Assembly: GCA_004194705.1 (NCBI GenBank)
Contig: SADC01000923.1
Coordinates: 124,001-188,000, forward strand
Reading direction: 5' to 3'
From: Ditylenchus dipsaci
Taxonomy: Eukaryota; Nematoda; Chromadorea; Rhabditida; Anguinidae
DNA length: 64,000 nucleotides
Of the stretch, positions 55,520 through 64,000 are shown one piece after another. The position numbers and the translations under genes are program-made. Positions within the stretch are counted from its first letter, which is position 1. Every line of letters starts with the position of its first letter. The notes under the pieces were generated by a model. The model saw only the letters and a program-made list of their open reading frames with translations. It made no database searches and was not told the origin of the DNA.

Positions 55520-56734
55520 ATAATGAAAAAAGTTAAAAGCTCAAAAAATGCCATAAAAATTCAACACTATTTTTATCGAGTAACACCATGTTTTGTACAA
55601 AATTTGGTAAAGGTTTCGAATCTGTACAAAAATTTAAAGAAATGATTATTTGCAAAGAGTTATGGTCTCTGTAAGATATGTTCGATTTCGAAGCGATCAT
55701 TTGTTGTTAGTTCAGTGCGAACAACGAATGCCACAGTTGTGACACCAGATCCGTGTTAAGTATGGTCAATTTACTTGAAAAACTACTATTAGAATAAATG
55801 GTTTGCTGTCAAATTTCAAATTCATCTCGATACAAAATCATTAAAATATAGCTTAAATGTTTTTTTCTTAAGATTTGAAACCTTTACCAAATTTTGTACA
55901 AAACTTGTTGTTACTCAATCTGGTTGGTGTTACTTTTTTCGCCATTTGAAGATGTGTCCTTATCAGAGGCTTGCCTTGTAATCTATGGATTTGTAAGACC
56001 ACAAATTTAGGTGACATCTAAAACCATAACCGGTCAAAAGATAGCTTTAAATTTCATGTACCAGATGTATTTTGCAGCTAAAAATTTTTTTGAGCATACA
56101 AGGTGTCTAATAAAAACTGCACTATTTTCTGAAAAAATTGTCAAGGGCTTCTGCTGCCCGGTTAAAACCCAAAAAATTTTGAGATTTCAACCAACGTATT
56201 TGAACAATTTTTAGCTAAAAATGACTAAAAATATTAAATTACAGAAAGAATATTTCAACCCGACCATTTGTGAAAAAACGATTTTGTTTGAAATTTAATA
56301 TGGGTGTTAAAAGGCGGAAATTCAATTCAGTTTTTGTTGGACACCCTGTACAGTCAAAAGTCGATATACAGTTCACTCTCCTTGTAACGACTCTCAAGGG
56401 ACCGTTCATATTGGGTAGTTGTAGAGAGAGGACGTTATAAAGAGAGTGCATTTCCAAAGTCTGCTAGCGGGTCGTTATATAGAGAGGATGTAATGGCATC
56501 AGTGTTGTTGTGATCACTTAGTCACTTTTGTGTATAGTTGTCCGTATCTCAGTAAATGTTTATCAGAAATTTGTGAATAATTCCTTATTTCAGAAATGAG
56601 ATACAGATTTTCAACAGAAAATGAGAGATTTTTGTATAAGCATAAAAATTCGTCATTTTCTGATCTGCCGTGAAACCTCCATTAAACGGGCATGCCCGTT
56701 TAATTTTCAACACCCCCCCATCCCCTCGGGGGTG
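55520..56734. repeat. 1.2-kb direct repeat, left copy flanking the LINE
   Basis: This 1215-bp block is repeated at 60549-61767 in the same orientation with about 99% identity; the visible differences are single-base indels in homopolymers. It contains an unrelated Tigger-like end (CAGTCAAAAGTCGATATACA) and a 72-codon minus-strand frame that is identical in both copies but lies in repeat sequence. The block ends abruptly in GGGGGTG where the LINE starts. Confidence 0.92.
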
Positions 56735-56826
56735 TCCTTTATTTTCAAGCTAGCAAAAGCGGCTTGGAGAATATCTCTCTCTATTTTTTTTCCATTCTTT
56801 CTCAATCGATTTAGCTGATCTTTAAT

Positions 56827-57564
56827 GTCTAAATTATTTCTACGACAAGCTGGGCAAGGATGACCTAGCCAAAATTATTGCTCAACACCTTACCACCATT
56901 GAACAACAACAAGCTCAGCTGGTTCTTTGACTAAGTGTACTGAAACCTTGACTGAGACCAATAAGAGGCTAACTGCTACCAATGGAAAGGTCATTCAAGA
57001 AAACTGCTCCCTTCGCGATCGGATCGACGAACTTCAAGAAGAGCTTAAGAAGGACAACAGCTATGGAAAGCATGCTCCGGATTTCACGCATAGTATGGTT
57101 CAAGCGATGCGTGAGGCAGAACAAATGAAAGGAAAATCTCTACGGGCTGTCATTGAGCGAGTCCCAGAAGCAAGTGACGACAAAGAAACAAAGAAAGTGA
57201 TGCCTGTCTAATATCATCAATCATCAAAGCAACAGGCAAACAATTGGATGTTGATTTAGCCAAGATTAATCGGCATGGCTCAAAAAACTTTCACCGAGGC
57301 CGAATCATCAAAGTCCCTTTCTCAACTGAGAAAGACAGAAATGAATTTCTCCGGAGCTTTGGTAAAGCTGTGGCTTCTCTTTCTACTCATCCTGGACCTA
57401 TTTCTGCTCGCCGAGACATGACTGAAAGTGAGTTGAAGATTTTAAGTACCATAAGAAAGCAGTGCTACGAAAAAAATAAAGAGTGTGGCTTTTTCAAATT
57501 TTTTGTCTCTGATCTTTCTATTAAGGAAAATAAGGATCCTAAGCCTTTTAAGAAGCTGCACTAG
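56827..57564 (+). pseudogene. LINE ORF1 (coiled-coil, RNA-binding type)
   Basis: Frames on the plus strand carry a coiled coil (LTETNKRLTATNGKVIQ, then LRDRIDELQEELKK) followed by an RRM-like part (KINRHGSKNFHRGRIIKV, then RRDMTESELKILSTIRKQC and FFKFFVSDL). This is the usual ORF1 layout of jockey/CR1 LINEs. It is broken by frameshifts near 56905 and 57207. Confidence 0.7.
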
Positions 57565-60246
57565 GATTTTGGGGACAAACTAGGAAATTTTAAGTGTCTT
57601 TATTTCAACGCGCGTTCCATTTCTAACAAAATTCCTGAGCTTCACCATATCGCTTCAAACCAAAATCCAGATCTGATATTATTACCGAAACTTGGTTAAG
57701 TAATGAAAACACAAATCTAAATGAACTTTCTTGCAATGGAAAGTACACACCGATTTTGACTAATAGAACTAACCAAGAGGGGGTGGAAGTGCTATTCTTA
57801 TATCGACTAAAATTCCATTTAAAGAAATACCTGAAGAAAAAAATGGGTTGAGATCACTTCGATCAAACTTCTGATTAAACCGAAAACTGAACTTCATTGC
57901 GTTTACCGACCTCCTAATTACTCATTAAATAAAACAAATCTTTTTTCAAAACTTTAAAAAAGTTATCTTCTGATAATGCACTGTTTTGTGGGGATTTTAA
58001 TTTGCCTAAAATTGACTGGTCTTCAATGAAAAGTGCAAATGATGAAGTCTCAGCTTTACTATTAAATTTATTACTCAAAATGGTTTTACGCAACACATTC
58101 TCAGTCCTACAAGAGATAAAACAACTCTTGATTTAGTACTCACTAATCCTGCTAGCTTAATTTCCGACGCCCTAGTTCTTGATCCCTTCTCAACATCTGA
58201 TCACAATTCCATTTCTTTTCTTTTGCAAACAAAAAAATTGTTTACGAAAGAGACTAAATTGATGGCAAGAGATTTTTCTTTTGCCAATTTATCTCTTCTG
58301 AACATTGAGCTATCAAAAATTAACTGGGAGCAATGTTTTCTTATCAATTTACAGTTGAAAAGAAATACTTTTGTTTTATAAACATTTTGTGCGAAAACAT
58401 AGACAAATGTCTTCCTTTCAAAGATCTTTTACAGAATAATGGATCAGATATACAAAGCAAATAAGAACCCTTTCAAAGGAAAAACTGAGACTTCATCGTT
58501 TAGCTCTCACAAATCCATATATGAAAATAAATACAAAAATTGCTGTCAGCTACAAAAAACTCTTTTAAGAAAACTGCATAATGAACATGAAAAAAAGCTT
58601 CTTGGAAAACTCGCAAAGATTTTTATCGATACATTAACAAAAAATTAATCCCAGTCAAACAATTCCTCCACTAGAAAACAATTCAGAATTATTTTTAAAT
58701 GACATTGACAAAGCTCAAATACTATCTGAAACTTTTTTGACTTCGTTTTCAAATACGTCGGATAATAAAAAAGATGCTGAACTCACCCCTTTTATAAGGA
58801 TAACAACATTTTAGAGGACGTCGAATTACAAGTTCACGACATTTATAATCTTTTAAACAAATTACCTAACCGAAATTCGACTTCTCCAGATAAAGTTCCG
58901 TTCATTGTCCTTAAAAAATGTGCCCTTATTTTGGCAGAACTGTCACTACTCTCCTCCGAACAATACTAGATCAGAAAAGATTCCGAGTTTTTGGAAAACC
59001 TCAATCGTGGTGCCAATTTATAAAAAGGGGACAAATCAAACCCTTCTAATTACAGGCTATTTTTTAACTTGCACATTATGCCGTTTTTTGGAACAAATTA
59101 TTGCAAAAAAAATAACAAATTTTTTGTTAGAGAACAAATTTTTTTCCTCTGCTCAATTCGGGTTTTTAAAAATCGATCTACAGATACGCAATTATTAGCT
59201 ACACTCAATGACATTACTCAATCTCTTAAGCAAAACAATAATTCAGACATGATATACATTGATTTTGCCAAAGCTTTCGATTCTACTCCCATCAAAAATT
59301 ACTCCAAAAATCTATAGTTCGGGTATAAGAGGAAAAATATTCCATTTATAAAAGAATTTTTAACTGGAAGAACTTTCGAGTTAAAATAAATGATTCTTTT
59401 TCTGAACCGAAAAAAATTGCTTCTGGTGTCCCTCAAGGAAGTGTCTTGGGCCCACTCCTATTTCTCATATACATAAACGATCTCCAAAGTGCCTGCCAAA
59501 AGAAATAGGAATAAAAATTTTGCTGATGATGTAAAAATATATCACAGCTTTCCTACCAAAGTGAATCACTAAAACTGCAGGAAGCACTAGACAACCTTTG
59601 CCTGTGGTCAAATAAATGGACCTTAGAATAGCACGCGAAAAATGTATAGTAGTTCATTTCGGAAAAACAAATCCTAAAACGATTTACGAACTCGATTTAG
59701 AACCAATTCCAAAATCAAATTGTGCAAAAGACCTTGGTGTTTTGATTGATATAAACTTAAATTTTAATGATCACCTTTCGAAAATAATTCAATCAGGAAA
59801 TCGTGCTTCTTTTCTAATTTTACGTTCGCTTCAAACAAAAATTTAGCTACTTTAATTTTTGCCTATAAGACTTATATACGACCCATTCTTGAATACGCAA
59901 CAACTGTGTGGAACCCTAAATTAAGACAAGACTCTAACAGAGTTGAAAAAGTTCAAAAATTTTTTACTAAAATAGCTTTGAAAAAATGCGGCTATAAAAA
60001 AATATCATACGAACAGAGAGTGAGAATTTGTGGTCTCAAAACGCTTTTCGAAAGACGACTGATGTTTGATCTTATCATGCTTTATAAATTTTATTTAAAA
60101 AGTCGAACTTTCAGCTGGACTCCTATTTTCAAATCACGACCTCCCAGCGTAGATATCCGCACATTGTATCTAATGAGTCTTTTGCTCACAACCCGTTTTT
60201 GTGTAGAACTATAAAGTTGTGGAATAAAATTAACCCAGAAATTTAA
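57565..60246 (+). pseudogene. LINE ORF2 (APE endonuclease and reverse transcriptase)
   Basis: The endonuclease part shows NARSISNKIPELHHIA, ITETWL (split by a frameshift), CGDFNLPKIDW and TSDHNSISF. The reverse transcriptase shows IYIDFAKAFDS (motif A), [20 protein letters not shown] and FADDVKIY (catalytic YADD equivalent), then LGVLIDINLNFNDHL and a C-terminal LFERRLMFDLIMLYKF. At least eight frame breaks occur. Confidence 0.88.
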
Positions 60247-60548
60247 ATTCGAAAAGCACTATCCATTTTAAGCAGGCTCTGAAAAAATTAGACTTAACAA
60301 AAATAAGTGAAGCTTCTTAAAAGTTCTGTCTTTAGTTTCCTTCTCGCTTTCCCCTCTTGTTGTTTTATTTATGTCCTTTTTTTTTTTTTTTTTTTTGTAG
60401 TGACTTTTTGATTGCTAATCGATTATTTAGGGAATGTGAAAATTAAAAAATTGTAATTTAAACTTATTTGTGATTCAAACTGTAAGTGCAATTGTATAAT
60501 GCCTTGTTTGTCCAATAAATAAATTAATTAATAAAAATTAATTAATTA

Positions 60549-61767
60549 ATAATGAAAAAGTTAAAAGCTCAAAAAATGCCATAAAAAATTCAACACTATT
60601 TTTATCGAGTAACACCATGTTTTGTACAAAATTTGGTAAAGGTTTCGAATCTGTACAAAAATTTAAAGAAATGATTATTTGCAAAGAGTTATGGTCTCTG
60701 TAAGATATGTTCGATTTCGAAGCGATCATTTGTTGTTAGTTCAGTGCGAACAACGAATGCCACAGTTGTGACACCAGATCCGTGTTAAGTATGGTCAATT
60801 TACTTGAAAAACTACTATTAGAATAAATGGTTTGCTGTCAAATTTCAAATTCATCTCGATACAAAATCATTAAAATATAGCTTAAATGTTTTTTTTCTTA
60901 AGATTTGAAACCTTTACCAAATTTTGTACAAAACTTGTTGTTACTCAATCTGGTTGGTGTTACTTTTTTCGCCATTTGAAGATGTGTCCTTATCAGAGGC
61001 TTGCCTTGTAATCTATGGATTTGTAAGACCACAAATTTAGGTGACATCTAAACCATAACCGGTCAAAAGATAGCTTTAAATTTCATGTACCAGATGTATT
61101 TTGCAGCTAAAAATTTTTTTGAGCATACAAGGTGTCTAATAAAAACTGCACTATTTTCTGAAAAAATTGTCAAGGGCTTCTGCTGCCCGGTTAAAACCCA
61201 AAAAATTTTGAGATTTCAACCAACGTATTTGAACAATTTTTAGCTAAAAATGACTAAAAATATTAAATTTACAGAAAGAATATTTCAACCCGACCATTTG
61301 TGAAAAAACGATTTTGTTTGAAATTTAATATGGGTGTTAAAAGGCGGAAATTCAATTCAGTTTTTGTTGGACACCCTGTACAGTCAAAAGTCGATATACA
61401 GTTCACTCTCCTTGTAACGACTCTCAAGGGACCGTTCATATTGGGTAGTTGTAGAGAGAGGACGTTATAAAGAGAGTGCATTTCCAAAAGTCTGCTAGCG
61501 GGTCGTTATATAGAGAGGATGTAATGGCATCAGTGTTGTTGTGATCACTTAGTCACTTTTGTGTATAGTTGTCCGTATCTCAGTAAATGTTTATCAGAAA
61601 TTTGTGAATAATTCTTATTTCAGAAATGAGATACAGATTTTCAACAGAAAATGAGAGATTTTTGTATAAGCATAAAAATTCGTCATTTTCTGATCTGCCG
61701 TGAAACCTCCATTAAACGGGCATGCCCGTTTAATTTTCAACACCCCCCCCCCATCCCCTCGGGGGTG
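60549..61767. repeat. 1.2-kb direct repeat, right copy flanking the LINE
   Basis: Near-identical to 55520-56734. Here the sequence continues past GGGGGTG into GCCCGTTTATTAGAGGG, the expected continuation of the MITE-like end, so this right junction looks ancestral and the left junction, into the LINE, looks derived. Confidence 0.92.
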
Positions 61768-61888
61768 CCCGTTTATTAGAGGGTTTCCGCTTATTGGAGG
61801 GTGCCCGATTATTTTTCAGCTTAAACCTTGTGTATCTTGTTAATTGTTTTGAAAATATTTTTAACAATTATTCAATCATAATTTTTGC

Positions 61889-62221
61889 TTGCAGAGCTTA
61901 GCCGAGATGAGCGACCAAGAAGCAGAAGAGCTCCAGCTGCATGATGATGAAGTTTTTTTGTCTAATCTTCTTTATCAACGACACAGCGCCAGATGTCTCC
62001 AAAGGAGGCAATCCAAAGACGCCGGCAATCGAATTAGTCTTGAAATGGGTCGACAGGGCATGGAAAAAATCATCAAGGAGCTCATCGTCAAATCGTTTGA
62101 AGGTCGGTTTTCATTTTTTTGCTATGATGGTTAATTAGTTTAATTACACTTATTTCTTTTAGCCTGCGCGATCACCACACCTACAGACGGCTCTCGAGAC
62201 AACAAGATCACCTGCTTTTGA
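61889..62221 (+). pseudogene. pogo/Tigger-like transposase C-terminal remnant
   Basis: Two exon-like pieces, up to 62102 and 62163-62221, are joined by a GTCGGT...TTTTAG intron of 60 nt. The first reads DVSKGGNPKTPAIELVLKW, VDRAWKK and, after a one-base slip in an A-run near 62064, ELIVKSFE. The second reads AITTPTDGSRDNK and then stops. W-x-x-AW-x-x-I followed by K-SF-x-x-C-I-x-x-x-DGS is the C-terminal layout of Tigger/jerky-type DDE transposases. It lies between CGTTTATTAGAGGG-type ends (about 61765 and 62310-62370). Confidence 0.6.
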
Positions 62222-64000
62222 TTGAATATTGTACATAATGTTAAGTAAAATCTTCGAATTCTATTATTTATTTGTCAAGGTTTAGGTAAAATGACCCTTT
62301 TAGGGTGCCCGTTTATTAGAGGGTGTCCGTCTATTTGAGGGTGTCCGTTTAGTAGAGTTTATACGGTAAATGACCTAAAGTCAATGAAAAATCATTAACC
62401 AGATGATATATTGTGTAACCTTGTATCTCAGCTACAGATAACACTGTCAGGAAAAAAGAATCACAAAGCCGAGCAGTCAATCTCAAAATTTTAAAATACA
62501 GGCGCCTCCCGATTTAACTTCTTTGAAGGGACCGGCGAAAATGGGGCATTAAATCGAAAGGACGTTAAATAGAGAGGCTATTTAGCGAAAATCACTCAAA
62601 AACATTCAATCGATAGTTTGGTTCGAATGATGACCGGACTTTTCTCAGTTAGAGCGAATTGGAGACCTGTCTTGAGCGAATATCAATTTCATATGAAAAA
62701 GTTCTGCGAATTTGTTAAATGGCTTTTCAACAGTCGGGACACCAAATTGGATCGTTATAGAAAAAAGGTTGTTATAAAGAAAGTCGTTTGGGCTAAATTT
62801 CTTTGTGACCAACCAAATTTTTTTTCGGGTTTTATAGAGAGAGTCAACAGTTGTGTACACCGGCTTCAGGTGTACACTACCGCGGATTTTGGCTGGTCAT
62901 TGGTGTAGGCTTTTCGCTTGCGGGACGATTCTTGGCTAAACACTTGGCTTTCAGCGTTCGACTCTCTGTCGTCTTCATTTCGGTCTTGATCTCTCATTTT
63001 GGCTGAAATCATTTCAAATTAGAGAAAGAGCGAAAGCATCTATCGGACTGAAAAACCAGAAACGCATCAAGCGATGGACAAAGCAATCGCTGACACGTCA
63101 AGTAGAATAGCGCGAATGCGTAAATTGCAGCCTTCTTATGTTCTTTACTAGGGTTTGGCCTCCCACACTTGCTCCGATATCCACTCAAGGGGCATATTAT
63201 AGCAAGGTTTAAATGTGTGTAACTTTTTACAGAGCTTAGTAACGTCACAGAATTTTTTAGGCCAGTTGAACTATAAAAGTTTAATTTGAAAAAATTGACG
63301 TTAGTGTAATGTGAAACGTAATGCGAAGAAACCACCCTTCTTCGAAAAAAGCTAGTGCAATAAACAACCTCACCCAATCGTTTTAAGGGGCACCTAAAAC
63401 CAAATAAAAAAGAACTTTTTTACTCCGGAGCAGATTTTTTAATTTCTTGAAAATCATGCTTAATTTTGACCATACAAATGGCCTTATCACATGTGATTTT
63501 GCACATTTGAGTACCAACGCAGCTTTTGAAAAAATTACAAAAATGTTCTTTGGTACAAAAATATTTAATTAAATCATGATACTTGTCAAAGCCGTCGAAT
63601 TTTCGAAACCATGCATTGCGATGATTTCATCATAAAATGGATATTCTTTATTTTTCTGACATTGCTAATTTTTCTTCGTGATTTTTTATGATTTTTAAGC
63701 TTTTCCTTTAAAAAAAGTTTACCTTATTAGAAGTTTGTATTCTTTTTCTAACATAAAAAAGTAGACTTTAGACAAATATTCCTGTGTGTTTTTTAAAACT
63801 ATAAATAATTTTGTATTTAAACGGAATTGAGTCAAAGAAAGTAGAATTCTGACTTCTGTTATTAAAAAAAATTCATGTCTGGCTGCCGAAGCCAAGTTTA
63901 AACCTTTTTTAACCACAGAGCAGCCTAACTAGAGCTTATTGCAGATGACAAATAGAAAATTATAAAAGGCTATCAAGCTCGAGAACTAACCGCTTTATAC
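62222..64000. other. No gene supported to the right edge
   Basis: 62304-62370 is the right end of an element (GTTTAGTAGAGTTTATACGGTA). 62500-62860 has Tigger-like pieces (CGCCTCCCGATTTAACTTC and TTATAGAGAGAGTCAACAG). The 122-codon minus-strand frame at 63009-63377 has no recognisable features. The rest is AT-rich. Confidence 0.45.

Larger units (their letters stand above)
56735..60548 (+). mobile_element. Jockey/CR1-like non-LTR retrotransposon (LINE)
   Basis: A 3.8-kb LINE with a short 5' UTR, a gag-like ORF1, an endonuclease-reverse transcriptase ORF2 and a 3' tail of TTAA/ATTA repeats (about 60510-60550). It copies its RNA at the nicked target. Many frameshifts and stops show it is inactive as written. 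It is precisely bracketed by the two 1.2-kb repeats. Confidence 0.9.

Noticed and set aside
56239..56457. 72-codon frame, identical in both 1.2-kb repeats (also 61269-61487)
   Set aside because: Its conservation follows from the recent duplication and it lies across a Tigger-like repeat end.
55520..61767. An LTR retrotransposon with 1.2-kb LTRs
   Set aside because: The interior is a non-LTR element with APE endonuclease and jockey/CR1-type RT and a TTAA tail. No primer-binding site, gag-pol or TG...CA termini are evident.
63009..63377. 122-codon minus-strand frame
   Set aside because: No domain, no splice or expression signals and no protein-like periodicity that I could see.

Overview
This is a eukaryotic, AT-rich window from an invertebrate animal. 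Genes are split by many short introns (about 45-60 nt) and a few long ones filled with transposons. A nematode is the best guess. The reasons are a TWK-like two-pore potassium channel, a MAM-type secreted or membrane protein of a kind I associate with nematodes, an F-box-like gene, a class A receptor resembling nematode chemoreceptors, and tiny introns ending in TTTTAG or TTAAG. The species cannot be read from the sequence, and the repeat load is far higher than in Caenorhabditis.

Layout of genes. A dynein light chain (1.5-2.0 kb, +) is followed by an unidentified gene on the minus strand (3.1-3.8 kb) and a plus-strand gene split by a transposon (4.37-5.42 kb). An intact four-exon F-box-like gene (11.3-15.2 kb, +) and a small secreted Cys-rich protein (15.55-15.93 kb, +) come next. 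Two minus-strand genes follow: a ketohexokinase (16.4-19.2 kb) and a MAM-domain protein (19.9-22.95 kb). Then come a K2P potassium channel (27.2-32.7 kb, +), a neuropeptide-type GPCR (35.35-40.1 kb, +), a polypeptide GalNAc-transferase (41.95-45.07 kb, +), a possible 51-aa gene (46.8-46.95 kb, -), a second GPCR (49.2-52.67 kb, -) and the 3' part of a membrane-protein gene (54.5-55.05 kb, -). The last 9 kb hold a jockey/CR1-like LINE flanked by two 1.2-kb direct repeats and a remnant of a pogo/Tigger-like transposase. These are independent eukaryotic genes; no operon or pathway cluster is evident.

The mobile fraction dominates. Many elements can be bounded exactly by terminal inverted repeats (TIRs) and target-site duplications (TSDs): hAT types with 8-bp TSDs, Mutator-like foldback elements with 9-bp TSDs, pogo/Tigger MITEs with TA, one internally deleted mariner, and a family with ACCGTAT ends. 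Several foldback elements have arms built from short tandem repeats that differ between relatives. Two events stand out: one Mutator-like insertion interrupts an open reading frame that is continuous across the target site, and another Mutator-like element carries a spliced gene-like reading frame.

Nearly every conserved gene shows single-base frameshifts, mostly in homopolymers, while protein similarity and splice sites stay intact. This looks more like homopolymer errors in the assembly than wholesale pseudogenisation, so start, stop and frame claims are provisional.
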